47,388 nucleotides of DNA, taken from Flammeovirgaceae bacterium UBA976 (GTDB lineage: Bacteria > Bacteroidota > Bacteroidia > Cytophagales > Cyclobacteriaceae). This document shows positions 28,226 to 36,862 of this stretch, in pieces. Numbering within the stretch: position 1 is the stretch's first letter; every line of letters begins with the position of its first letter. The translations under genes were made by a program, and so were the position numbers. The notes under the pieces are model-generated. The model was not told where the DNA came from and made no database searches. It saw only the letters and a list, made by a program, of their open reading frames with translations. The stretch covers positions 1 through 47,388 of the forward strand of contig DBBU01000074.1 in the NCBI GenBank assembly GCA_002292365.1, given 5' to 3'.

Positions 28226-31200
28226 TTAATCGAGCAATTTCAATGAGATCATGAACTCATCATAACTATCTCCACTAATGACGTCATAGGCGCGCGCCAT
28301 TCCTATAGAGATGGTAGAAGGCAATAAGGAGAAAAGTACGATGCGCGTATCAATTTGTGCTCCGAAATTCACAAAAGCATCCGTCCAAATAGGGTCGTCG
28401 TAAGACTTGTCGAGTGGGTGGGGCATCTCTAGGATAAAATACTGTTGGTTTTTACCTCCCCCCGCTTCGTAATTTTGTGAATATAAAACGGAGGCAAATA
28501 CAGAGGCTTGGGTCCAATTGGCAAACAGATTAAAGAAGCCCAATTTTTTATATCTAATGGGAGGAAGCAGTACATCGAGCATGAGCTTTCCAAAATCTTT
28601 CGATTCAATATAGCGATTGTCAGAATAGGTCAGACCTGGGAAAGCATAAGTACCTCGATATTGCTTCGAATTCCATGAATCTATGTAGTTATTACCGAAG
28701 GCAGCAAAACCATATCTAGTAAAGGGATTTAAATCATTATTAAAAGATTTGCCTAAAGCAGATCTCAACCAAATTGAGGTATGATTTATGGGTAACGGGA
28801 TTCCCAAATCTAAGTTTCCGACTAAGCTTGGATAAATTTCACCTGCCGTATAAGCGGTGCTGGCTTCTAATGAGGCAGTGATACCTTTTTCATCATCTAC
28901 TGCTCCAATTGAATTTTTAATATAACTATAACTTAGGCTCGAGTAGAAGTCAAAATATAAATTACCATCAAATCCATCGTAGGACAATTGCTGAAAGTCA
29001 TTACTTTTTTCTAGACCATAAAAGCCGCTAAATCCTAAAGCCAAATCCAAAAAAATTGGCGCATTCCAAATCAGGGGAGTTCCCCAATCTATGCCGCCAC
29101 TGATTCCTTTTCTAGATTGCTTGGTTGGGCCAAATAAATCATAAAAATTAGCTGGATTGTAGGCGAATCTATAGGAAAAATTCAAAGTAGAAAAATCTAT
29201 GCTGGCATGGAAAACTTCATCATCAGCGAGAGTACTAGATTCGTAAGGGTCATTACTCAAAGAATTGAACCACTGGGTAGGCGTGTAAGCTAAGGATACG
29301 TTGAGCTCTGTGAATCCCAAAGGATCACTGAAATTAAATTTATAACCGACCCCCATAAAATTTTGATAGCCTACCAAGGTAGGATAAGCAGCGGTTAGTT
29401 TAAATTCTTTGCCACTTCTGTAAGTAGTTGTTTCAGAGGATATCGAATCATCTGAAACTTGGCCTTGACTTGGACGTTTGGTATACCATTCTCTTACAAA
29501 ATCATGTGATTCAGCTGTTTGGGTTCCTAGGAAGTTGATGGATGAAAGTGCATCAACAGGTTCATTGGCAATAATGGATGGCTGAAATCCTTTACTTTTA
29601 TATTCAAAAACGAATAAACGGCTACTATCCAATAAAACTGGCCTGAAGAATCCTGTTGCGGCATTACTCATAACCTCAACTCCTTCACCTTCACCATCAA
29701 AAGCGCTCAGATCAATACGGTAAACATTACTAATGCCTGAAAAATAGCTCGTACCGATGAGGTATTTGCCATCTTTGGTAAACCTGAAGCTTTGAGGAGA
29801 GGCATCATCAAAATCAAACAATACTCGAGATTTAGATTCAAAACCCGTAAAAGCATCGATCTCGTAGAGCATAAGTTTTTGAGTGCCTTTATAATCGCTC
29901 ACTGCCGCACTTAAATATTTACCGTCAGGAGATATATCCATATCAAAAATATCGTATCCATATCGAAGCGTAACCATACCGTCGAAGGTCGAACTGTAGG
30001 GACGAGAGTGATTATCTATGGAATCATTTTCAATAATTCTAATAATGGTAGAAAATCCATTATCATGTTTGACCCCCCAAATAGATTTATCTACAGGATT
30101 CAAGGCCAAATCACCAAACCTGACATCTTCGTTTAAGAGTTTTACTTTTTTTGTTTTTAGATCAAAGCTATTCAAATCACGTTGAGTATTGTTGTCTGTG
30201 GTGAAATATATTTTATCACCTTCTTCATCATAAATAATGGAAGAAACGTAAAAAAGTGCAGCACCTTTGACGTCAGTAAGATGTTCAATATCACCATTTT
30301 CTAAATTAATAGCTCCTAAAAAGGGGACTTTGCCTGGATAATTGATGGCAACGTAAATTTTATTTCTTTTTTCATCAAAATGAGCATAAGAGACCGAACC
30401 TAGAATTTTTTCGGTAATCGATACTGCTTGGGTGATGGTATTTTCTTTAATCAATTTAATATTTTCTTGCTGAAATGTCTTTTCGAATGCCAACCAATCA
30501 TCCCATCCTTTATTAATTGAAAAATCAAAAACTTGTTTAAACTGTTTTGAAAAAAAAGCGCTGCTGTTGTCTTCCCTTTTAACCCATTCTATGATCTTCT
30601 CCGGGCCGTATTGATTAGCCAAATAACCCATAAACCGAGTACCATAGAGATAAGAGTTAGTAACTCCTTGAAAATCACTATTGATACCTTCGGATTCTAG
30701 ACCTTGTGCACTGTAAATTTCAGTATTCTCGATGACTTTCGTCCGAAAAAACATTTCGTCATAATTACCCATTGCACTTCCCTTTCCACCACTCATCCAA
30801 GTATCTACATAAGATGCGATACCTTCGTGATACCATCGGGGTGCATAAAATCTTGGAATGGTCAAGAAACTGTAAAACATAGAAATGGGATGATCACTGG
30901 TAGGCATTACCTTACCGAAAAATAGTTTTCGAAAAAGCTGGTCCCGTTTAGCGGTATTATCTAGAGCGGCCATATGCACTAACTCATGGTTCATTAACGA
31001 AAATACTCTTTCGCCAGCAGGAAATGTTTCAAAGGCATAACTGAAAGGAGATAATCCTATGTTGACTACATTAAAAGGTGCTGCGATCGTGGTTGCATTA
31101 CCATAATCCCCAAAATCTTCAAGAACCACCGTAATCTCTCCCGTGGGCTCATAGTCAAATAGTCTTTTATGAAAATCTAAGGCGTTATCAAAGCATCGGA

Positions 31201-31327
31201 CAGCATACGGCACGATAAAACTTTTTCGTGGATCGTAATGAATTATTTTAGCATTTTCTGACTGAAAGATTTCTTGGGCAGAAGCACCAAATGAGAGTGA
31301 GAAGAGGAATAACGAAAGGTATTTCAT
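28226..31327 (-). CDS. Peptidase-MA-like, beta-propeller and outer-membrane barrel fusion protein
   Basis: A 1033-residue exported protein starting at the ATG at 31327, which gives a clean signal (SFGASAQ, ~18). Part 1 (~20-320) is a gluzincin-type metallopeptidase: HELVH at 114-118 and a downstream Glu in RWYHEGIASYVD (168), the pattern of peptidase-MA proteins. Part 2 (~330-620) is a TolB/WD40-like propeller with repeated strands such as KIYFTTDNN and DISPDGKYLSAAVSDYKG. Part 3 (~680-1033) has alternating beta strands of an outer-membrane barrel, ending DEFMISLKLLD. It probably presents a protease at the outer membrane. It lies between the nonapeptide-repeat gene and prsW on the same strand. 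Confidence 0.82.
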   Translation of the reverse strand: MKYLSLFLFSLSFGASAQEIFQSENAKIIHYDPRKSFIVPYAVRCFDNALDFHKRLFDYEPTGEITVVLEDFGDYGNATTIAAPFNVVNIGLSPFSYAFETFPAGERVFSLMNHELVHMAALDNTAKRDQLFRKLFFGKVMPTSDHPISMFYSFLTIPRFYAPRWYHEGIASYVDTWMSGGKGSAMGNYDEMFFRTKVIENTEIYSAQGLESEGINSDFQGVTNSYLYGTRFMGYLANQYGPEKIIEWVKREDNSSAFFSKQFKQVFDFSINKGWDDWLAFEKTFQQENIKLIKENTITQAVSITEKILGSVSYAHFDEKRNKIYVAINYPGKVPFLGAINLENGDIEHLTDVKGAALFYVSSIIYDEEGDKIYFTTDNNTQRDLNSFDLKTKKVKLLNEDVRFGDLALNPVDKSIWGVKHDNGFSTIIRIIENDSIDNHSRPYSSTFDGMVTLRYGYDIFDMDISPDGKYLSAAVSDYKGTQKLMLYEIDAFTGFESKSRVLFDFDDASPQSFRFTKDGKYLIGTSYFSGISNVYRIDLSAFDGEGEGVEVMSNAATGFFRPVLLDSSRLFVFEYKSKGFQPSIIANEPVDALSSINFLGTQTAESHDFVREWYTKRPSQGQVSDDSISSETTTYRSGKEFKLTAAYPTLVGYQNFMGVGYKFNFSDPLGFTELNVSLAYTPTQWFNSLSNDPYESSTLADDEVFHASIDFSTLNFSYRFAYNPANFYDLFGPTKQSRKGISGGIDWGTPLIWNAPIFLDLALGFSGFYGLEKSNDFQQLSYDGFDGNLYFDFYSSLSYSYIKNSIGAVDDEKGITASLEASTAYTAGEIYPSLVGNLDLGIPLPINHTSIWLRSALGKSFNNDLNPFTRYGFAAFGNNYIDSWNSKQYRGTYAFPGLTYSDNRYIESKDFGKLMLDVLLPPIRYKKLGFFNLFANWTQASVFASVLYSQNYEAGGGKNQQYFILEMPHPLDKSYDDPIWTDAFVNFGAQIDTRIVLFSLLPSTISIGMARAYDVISGDSYDEFMISLKLLD

Positions 31328-31446
31328 GGTTAAGCCGGTAATAGTGCCAAGTATTGACCAATAATCTGTTGATAAAAGAGGTATGACAACAGAATACAGG
31401 ACAAAAAAATGGCCCAATTAATTTTAGGCCTTTGATATTAAAATTT

Positions 31447-31977
31447 CTATTGCACCATTTTTTGAAGGACACCTAATTGAGATGAGCGGACCACATTACC
31501 AAACGCTGGATTTTTAACAATATTTCTGAACGCTGGATTTTTGGCAATCTCCATGAACGCTGGATTTTTGGCTAAGGTTAGAAACGTGGGATTAGAAGCC
31601 AATTTTCTATATCTAGGATTATCAGAAAAATCCCCAGATTCTATGAGTTTCGAAAACTCATCATTTTGAGTTAGATCGAGAAAGTCAGTGTTTTTTGCTA
31701 ATTCAGCAAAAGACTCTGAATCGATCATTTCAGTAAAGTTTTCGTCTTTCATTAAGGCTTGGAATTCATCGTTTTGAAGTAAAATTTGCACATTTTCTCC
31801 AACAAGTTCTACTTCCGTATCATCTTCAATTTTATATTTATTTGCTTTTTGAACTCCTTTTATTGCAGAACCCGTGGCATCTGAGGGTGGAAATCCAATT
31901 GTGATTTGGATAATATACAGACCTATAGCGATTGCAGCTAATACGAGTATGGTTAGAATTGGTTTTCTTATTTTCAT
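31447..31977 (-). CDS. Membrane-anchored nonapeptide-repeat protein
   Basis: A 176-residue protein with a basic N-terminus, one transmembrane helix (~7-27) and a body of 9-residue repeats. From ~60 to 173 there are about twelve units plus one six-residue unit (114-119), each with an aromatic at position 4 and hydrophobic residues at 7-8, e.g. NDEFQALMK and NPAFMEIAK. The last four are nearly identical (NPTF, NPAF, NPAF, NPAF) and are also similar at DNA level, so expansion is recent. The repeats should form a helical solenoid or amphipathic array. I know no named family. It lies 119 bases upstream of the protease-propeller-barrel gene on the same strand. Confidence 0.8.
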   Translation of the reverse strand: MKIRKPILTILVLAAIAIGLYIIQITIGFPPSDATGSAIKGVQKANKYKIEDDTEVELVGENVQILLQNDEFQALMKDENFTEMIDSESFAELAKNTDFLDLTQNDEFSKLIESGDFSDNPRYRKLASNPTFLTLAKNPAFMEIAKNPAFRNIVKNPAFGNVVRSSQLGVLQKMVQ

Positions 31978-32291
31978 AACAGTTTGATGAATGAATTAAT
32001 ATTCTTTTTGTGTATTCTTAGTAGAAAGCATTTTTTATTAGAAATCATTGTATTTATGTATACGTTTACCTTGGTTAAGGTAACCACTACTTTAAAAAAA
32101 AAATATTTCAACATTTAAAATTACATATAATTAATATAAAATCATTCATTCATGATAAAAATAATTAACCATGAACGACGTCATAGATTGAGTCAAAAAA
32201 GAAGATAGCTTTCAGCAAGAGGGTTTATTTACATTGATTCACTTACCCGGTTTTTACCACAATTGATTTCTACGTAGGTAAATGTATCTTG
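31978..32291. other. Intergenic region with a small inverted repeat
   Basis: Upstream region of the nonapeptide-repeat gene. It carries TTACCTT-GGTT-AAGGTAA at 32066-32083, which overlaps a second symmetry, GGTTA-AGG-TAACC (32073-32085). No reading frame was recognised. Confidence 0.5.
32066..32085. promoter_or_regulatory. Possible operator, overlapping inverted repeats
   Basis: Seven-base perfect arms with a four-base loop, overlapping a second five-base symmetry, about 90 bases upstream of the nonapeptide-repeat gene start. Position and symmetry suggest a regulator site. Confidence 0.35.
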
Positions 32292-32540
32292 TCAATTATT
32301 TTTACTCATTAGAGAGTCGTTTATTTTTTCATAATATTTGATATGACCTCTGTACTTGAGCCTTAAGGTTGAATCTGACAGAAAATGTGTCCTGATGATG
32401 TCATTTTCATAAATGACATACTGAAGACAAACCGTCTTCAGTATTGCTGAGGTTAAATTCGAATACTCAATTTTTTCTGTTTTTGATGTATATTGTAGAA
32501 AGACAAGCCTAAAAATGCTCATTGATAAAAATAATTTCAT
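32292..32540 (-). CDS. Small hypothetical protein
   Basis: An 82-residue frame from an ATG at 32540. The first ~16 residues are hydrophobic without a clean signal cleavage site; the rest is mixed polar (YSNLTSAILKTVCLQYVIYE). Codon use looks normal for the window. I recognise no family. It could be a truncated exported protein or a chance frame. Confidence 0.4.
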   Translation of the reverse strand: MKLFLSMSIFRLVFLQYTSKTEKIEYSNLTSAILKTVCLQYVIYENDIIRTHFLSDSTLRLKYRGHIKYYEKINDSLMSKNN

Positions 32541-32667
32541 TTTTTTAGGGGTAACATTGATATAAAATTATTGAAGGATCAAACTAGTGCTGAAAGAAGG
32601 TGAGTTTAATTTATTTATTTTTTGATAAGGTATTAGTTTGACTAACAACATTCTAAAATAAGAAGAT

Positions 32668-33108
32668 ATGAAGAATAAGATTTGGGTATGGGTTCAAATT
32701 AGTTTGATTTTTGTGGGATGCAGTCTGTCAAATTTCAGTCGAATAGAAGATGTGATAGCTCAAAACCGAAAAAAGTGGGAGCGTCAAAAAATAGTTCACT
32801 ATCAGATTACACAGAAGTTGAGTTGCTTCTGTCCTCCCACAACGCGTAAGCCGAAAATTATTGAAATCAATCACGGAAACATAGTGGCCATTGATGGTAT
32901 TGAAACTTCAAATGGGAATAATATGGGTAAAACCTTTTCTGAATTTTTTGAGTGGATAGAGGAGAAAAAAGCTAGAGATCCATTTATATCCGAATATACT
33001 TTTGACCCAAAATATGGCTTTCCCAATATGATATATTTTAATATGAGAGAAAATATGAAGGATGAGGAGTTAAGGTATGTGCTAACAGATTTTAAAATTT
33101 TAGATTGA
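32668..33108 (+). CDS. DUF6174-like lipoprotein
   Basis: A 146-residue lipoprotein (IFVGC, Cys18). The mature part follows the DUF6174 outline: an initial helix ending in WERQKIVHYQIT, a Cys pair in LSCFCPP, a short strand IIEINHGNIVAIDG, an acidic helix with FSEFFEWIEEKK, then YTFDPKYGFPNMIYFN and a closing DEELRYVLTDF. These small exported proteins are of unknown role. It ends 16 bases before the convergent acyltransferase gene. Confidence 0.72.
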   Translation: MKNKIWVWVQISLIFVGCSLSNFSRIEDVIAQNRKKWERQKIVHYQITQKLSCFCPPTTRKPKIIEINHGNIVAIDGIETSNGNNMGKTFSEFFEWIEEKKARDPFISEYTFDPKYGFPNMIYFNMRENMKDEELRYVLTDFKILD

Positions 33109-33124
33109 GCGATTTTATCTCTAA

Positions 33125-34003
33125 CTAAAGCTCCAAATCATTAGGTCTTGAGTGTTTCCATCTTTTGTGGGACCATAGATAATAAGCGGGAACTTCCCTG
33201 ATCTGTGCTTCCAACATATCCTTGTAAGATTCCATTATAAAATTATTTTTTTCTAGGGTGGGCTCCTCACTGATAAGATTGAATTCGGTTTCGTAATAAC
33301 CCCTTCTGATTTTTTTAATTTTACCGAAAACTACAGCTTCATTATTTTTTTTAGCAAACTTTTCAGCACCGTTTTGAAATCCAGTATCTTGGTTTAAAAA
33401 TTGAGTCCAATAAGCTTTATGAGGTTTTCTCGGCCATTGATCTGAGCCGTAAATGGTACATAGCAATGGATTATTTTCTTCTTTAGTATGAGATAATATT
33501 TTTTTAATACTCACCATTTGAAGACCAAATCGGCTTCTACTTTGTTTCATTTTGTCTTCCCAAAACAAATTTCTTAAAGGGGTATAAAAAGCTTTGCATT
33601 GATAGGGTAATGCATTGTTTATGGTAATGGCCAATAGCTCCCAATTTCCATAATGTCCTCCCATTAAGGTAATATTTTTTTGCTTTGATGAGAGCTGCTT
33701 TAAGAGTTCTACATTTTTGTAAACCATACGTTCTTGAGCGCTTTTTTCACTAAGTGTAAATAGCTTAAGACTTTCTACAACGAGGTCGCAAAAATGTCGA
33801 TAAAAATCAACACGTATTTTTTTACATGCTTTTACCGAATGCTGTGGAAAGGAATTTTTAATATTATGATACACCGTATTCCTTCTGTACCTGACTAAGT
33901 AAAATAAAATAATGAAAAGAATATCTGATATGCGATAAATCAAGAAAAAAGGAATCCTGGAAATGGGATAGACTAAACCAAAATATAATATTTTTTGTAT
34001 CAA
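33125..34003 (-). CDS. LpxL/HtrB-type lysophospholipid acyltransferase
   Basis: A 292-residue membrane-associated acyltransferase. It has an N-terminal membrane segment (~1-38), the catalytic HxxxxE-type motif in GGHYGNWEL, YTPLRN, and a downstream GSDQWP and QNGAEKFAKK...VVFGKI block typical of lipid A secondary acyltransferases in Bacteroidota. The closing YLWSHKRWKH is also a family hallmark. It would add an acyl chain to a lipid A precursor or an aminolipid at the inner membrane. Length is normal. It stands alone on the minus strand. Confidence 0.9.
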   Translation of the reverse strand: MIQKILYFGLVYPISRIPFFLIYRISDILFIILFYLVRYRRNTVYHNIKNSFPQHSVKACKKIRVDFYRHFCDLVVESLKLFTLSEKSAQERMVYKNVELLKQLSSKQKNITLMGGHYGNWELLAITINNALPYQCKAFYTPLRNLFWEDKMKQSRSRFGLQMVSIKKILSHTKEENNPLLCTIYGSDQWPRKPHKAYWTQFLNQDTGFQNGAEKFAKKNNEAVVFGKIKKIRRGYYETEFNLISEEPTLEKNNFIMESYKDMLEAQIREVPAYYLWSHKRWKHSRPNDLEL

Positions 34004-34190
34004 TGCAATGTATATAAGTACTCAAAATTACCTTTTTAAGGTTGTTTCAAGCAGTAATAATAAAATGGGACGCTCCCAAGATCTATCTCTCTTAATTGAG
34101 TGGCACTTAGTTATGAAGATTCATATGGACAAAATGAATGTGTCTTGATTTACCCTTTATTCATATAAATGAAGCATGTTTTCAAATGTT

Positions 34191-35012
34191 TTATTGAGTG
34201 ACTTTTCCTGCAACACCATAAAATTCACCTCCATTTATCCAAGGAAGGTCGGCTGTGACATGGTAATGATAGATGCCTTCTGGAAAATGGGCAGTCACAC
34301 TGGTGTGACCATGATAATCGTCAAGATCATCATTGGTTAAGGTGACTCCACTTTCTACAGGGCCATAAACAGGGAAACCATCCAGTAAAAGGCCTAAGAA
34401 AGTACTGTCGCCTTTGATTTCTGTAAGCCATGTAGGCTCTGTATGATAATGATAGGAGCCGGTATTCGTTGGATGTCCTTCATATTGATCAAAAGTGTTG
34501 AGTTCTTCTAATATATCATCTCCTGGTGCTGCCACTTGGTTGTAAAACACCACACTATTGATAGATACACCCATGGGGCCGAAAGGAGTTCCTTCATTAT
34601 TTGTAGACATTTCAGGGAATCTAGGTAGGGTGAAGGTATAACTCATCGGAGCAATTGTATTTGGATTTTTATAGAAATCTTCATTGTCGTCTTCATTATA
34701 GTCCTCATACAGAGCATTAGTTGTTTCATAATACATACTCTTATGATCAGGCTCACTGCTTGCCGTGATTGTAAGGCTCGTTTCTCCTACAACAACAACT
34801 ACGGATTCATCATAAAAAAGGCAAGCAATGACGGCAAGGTCATTGGCCGCAGAAGATGCCAAGCATTCTACCGTACTGGAGTCCGTGGCAGTGGTGACTT
34901 GACTGCCTTGAATGGTGACGGTATCTGGAGCATTGTCATCATCGCCACAATTAGATAGCATGATACTGCTGAAAATCAGTGAAGCGAGCAGTATTAATTT
35001 GTTCATTTTCAT
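34191..35012 (-). CDS. YHYH-domain lipoprotein
   Basis: A 273-residue lipoprotein when started at 35012 (an ATG at 35006 is equally possible); the open frame extends to 35069 but adds no signal-like residues. Lipobox MLSNC with Cys22. The family name motif appears twice in related form: GSYHYHTEP and GIYHYHVTA. Between them are LLLDGFPVYGPV and DDYHGHTSVT, all His/Tyr-rich and likely metal-binding (copper has been suggested for such proteins). In Bacteroidota YHYH genes commonly neighbour SCO and YwqK genes, as here. A terminator separates it from those genes. Confidence 0.88.
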   Translation of the reverse strand: MKMNKLILLASLIFSSIMLSNCGDDDNAPDTVTIQGSQVTTATDSSTVECLASSAANDLAVIACLFYDESVVVVVGETSLTITASSEPDHKSMYYETTNALYEDYNEDDNEDFYKNPNTIAPMSYTFTLPRFPEMSTNNEGTPFGPMGVSINSVVFYNQVAAPGDDILEELNTFDQYEGHPTNTGSYHYHTEPTWLTEIKGDSTFLGLLLDGFPVYGPVESGVTLTNDDLDDYHGHTSVTAHFPEGIYHYHVTADLPWINGGEFYGVAGKVTQ

Positions 35013-35056
35013 AGCTTTGTTTACAATGGTGGTTAAATAATACTCTTGATTTAATA

Positions 35057-35064
35057 CAAATCTA
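35057..35064 (-). promoter_or_regulatory. Candidate -7 box (TAGATTTG) for the YHYH gene
   Basis: Exact TAnnTTTG on the minus strand 45 bases upstream of the start at 35012; a GTTTC near the right spacing is only a weak -33 match. Confidence 0.4.
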
Positions 35065-35099
35065 TACATAAAGGTATTTCCTTGAAACAGAATTGAGCT

Positions 35100-35135
35100 A
35101 AAAATAAACCCTACTGCTTGAGTAAGGGTTATTTA
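35100..35135 (-). terminator. Terminator between SCO and YHYH genes
   Basis: On the minus strand, AAATAACCCTTACT pairs with AGTAGGGTTTATTT with two small offsets, and the right arm leads into TTTTTAGC. It would end the YwqK-SCO transcript before the YHYH promoter. Confidence 0.55.
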
Positions 35136-35422
35136 AAAAAAGTAATGAGTATTTTTTGTATGTCTCTTGAGTGGCTTATTCAATCTGCTTTTGTATTGAA
35201 CAAAAACTGCTATCATTAAAGCCCTTTTTTAGAGGTATTATTTTAAATCATTTAATGAATGCATTGAAAAATTACAGACTAGTAATGGATTAACGGATGG
35301 CTGTATAAAGGGATAAGTTGATTATTATAATCAGTACCATTACTGCTTTTTTTACTAAATGAACGATCTACTCAGAGCTCAATTTAGATGCTGGTGATGG
35401 TTAAGTAATAGACATATTATCA
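35136..35422. other. Intergenic region downstream of the SCO gene
   Basis: About 290 bases of AT-rich spacer with no recognisable gene. Confidence 0.5.
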
Positions 35423-36082
35423 TCATTCTAAAATAGACTTAATGTCTTCTATGAGTCGTTTCGTTTCCAAGGATAGGGTGCCATTGTAAACTCCTCTTAT
35501 TCGTCTGTGTTGATCGATGAGTACTAAATTTTCAGTATGTAAAAAATCATCATCTTCTGTCACGTTTTTTCCAAAGCCCTCATCGGCATAATAGGAGTTT
35601 CTAGCGAGTTCGTAGATCTCTTTTTTATCTCCTGTGAGTAGAAACCAGTTTTCAGCATTTATTCCATTAAAATCCGCATATTCTCTAAGTCTACCCACTG
35701 AGTCTACCCACGGCATGACGGTATGAGAAAGAATTTTGACATTAGGGTTAGATTTAAAGGTATCTTGAACTTTTAGTAAATTCCCCGTCATTAAAGGGCA
35801 TACATTTGGGCAAATGGAAAAAAAGAAATTGGCGACATAAAGTTTACCATCCATATCATCTTGTGTGATCCAATTTCCTTTTTGGTTCTGAAATTTAAAA
35901 TCAGCAATAGTGTGGATGTCATCGAATGCCCCATCAGTCTTTTCGATCCATTCAGGTGTGAATGTGGGTTCAATATAGAAGGGTAGTTCTATTTCCGAAA
36001 TTTCCAAGTCTTCATTTACTATTCTTTGCCTGCTGAAAGCAATCAATCCCATACAGAGCATCAGCCAAATTATTTTTTTCAT
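35423..36082 (-). CDS. SCO1/SenC-family protein
   Basis: A 219-residue exported thioredoxin-fold protein with an N-terminal signal (MKKIIWLMLCMGLIAFS). It has the copper/redox motif CPNVCP (CxxxC, in FFFSICPNVCPLM) and the partner His in DFLHTENLVLID, the three ligands of SCO proteins. SCO proteins deliver copper to cytochrome oxidase CuA or serve as periplasmic thiol reductases. It follows the YwqK-like gene with no gap: the TAA stop is directly followed by this ATG, giving coupled translation. A YHYH metal-binding lipoprotein gene is next on the strand. Confidence 0.92.
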   Translation of the reverse strand: MKKIIWLMLCMGLIAFSRQRIVNEDLEISEIELPFYIEPTFTPEWIEKTDGAFDDIHTIADFKFQNQKGNWITQDDMDGKLYVANFFFSICPNVCPLMTGNLLKVQDTFKSNPNVKILSHTVMPWVDSVGRLREYADFNGINAENWFLLTGDKKEIYELARNSYYADEGFGKNVTEDDDFLHTENLVLIDQHRRIRGVYNGTLSLETKRLIEDIKSILE

Positions 36083-36682
36083 TTACTTACCCTTATAAGG
36101 ATCTAATATTTGTTTTTTTGTATCAATCTTTGTGCATCGCTTCATACCCATCAGTCCATATTTTTTTCCATTTTCTCGGATGACGAAATTAGCTCTGATT
36201 TTACCATCTCTGCGCCAAACTTTCTGTGAACCCATGGGCTGACCATTGGCATAGTTTCGATCTTGCAAGGGTGAGCCATCTTGATACCATTCCTTATGAT
36301 TACCCACGTTCATGCCATTTTTAAAATGGTATTCAAATTTGAGTGAACCATCGGGATACCAGCCTAAATGGGTTCCATGCTTTTTGCCATGAAGGTAGGG
36401 TCGATGGTGTCTTTTTGTGCCGTCACCATAATAGCCCAACATCTCACCCTCTTGTAATCCTTCATAAAATGGGATCTTATTTAGAACTACATTTTTTTCA
36501 TTTTTTTGAACTACATAGCCTGAAAATAACTTATCTTGATAGCGTCGCTTACCCTTTTGATCCCAACTCAAGTTCAAGTCCTTTTTATCAATTTCTATTT
36601 TGGGAATTTTAGGCCCAAATACAGACCCTATTTCGCAGCTTGAAAAGGCGCATAAAATTATTAAAAGGTGCCTAAACTTCAT
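36083..36682 (-). CDS. YwqK/MORN-repeat lipoprotein
   Basis: A 199-residue lipoprotein from the ATG at 36682 (FSSCE, Cys16); the frame is open back to a TTG at 36700. It carries MORN-like repeats of the YwqK family: YYGDGTKRHHRPYLHGKKHG, WYPDGSLKFEYHFKNGMNVG, WYQDGSPLQDRNYANGQPMG and WRRDGKIRANFV. YwqK proteins are often labelled toxin-antitoxin antitoxin, but here a surface role is more likely. It is the first gene of the unit with SCO, which suggests a shared role in envelope redox or metal handling. Confidence 0.85.
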   Translation of the reverse strand: MKFRHLLIILCAFSSCEIGSVFGPKIPKIEIDKKDLNLSWDQKGKRRYQDKLFSGYVVQKNEKNVVLNKIPFYEGLQEGEMLGYYGDGTKRHHRPYLHGKKHGTHLGWYPDGSLKFEYHFKNGMNVGNHKEWYQDGSPLQDRNYANGQPMGSQKVWRRDGKIRANFVIRENGKKYGLMGMKRCTKIDTKKQILDPYKGK

Positions 36683-36862
36683 GTTGTCAAAAATAGTCAA
36701 ATTATTATTTACAAATAATTTTTTTTTAAATTAGGCACATAATGAGGGTTAAAGAACTGACTTACTTCAAATTTTAATTACCTGTCTTTATAAAAAGAGT
36801 GATGCCCTTTTGATTATAATTTTCTCGAGATAATATGTTTAATATAACAAACAAGAAAGGCT

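Noticed and set aside
36083..36682. YwqK gene as a toxin-antitoxin antitoxin
   Set aside because: It is a MORN-repeat lipoprotein paired with SCO, and no toxin gene is adjacent.
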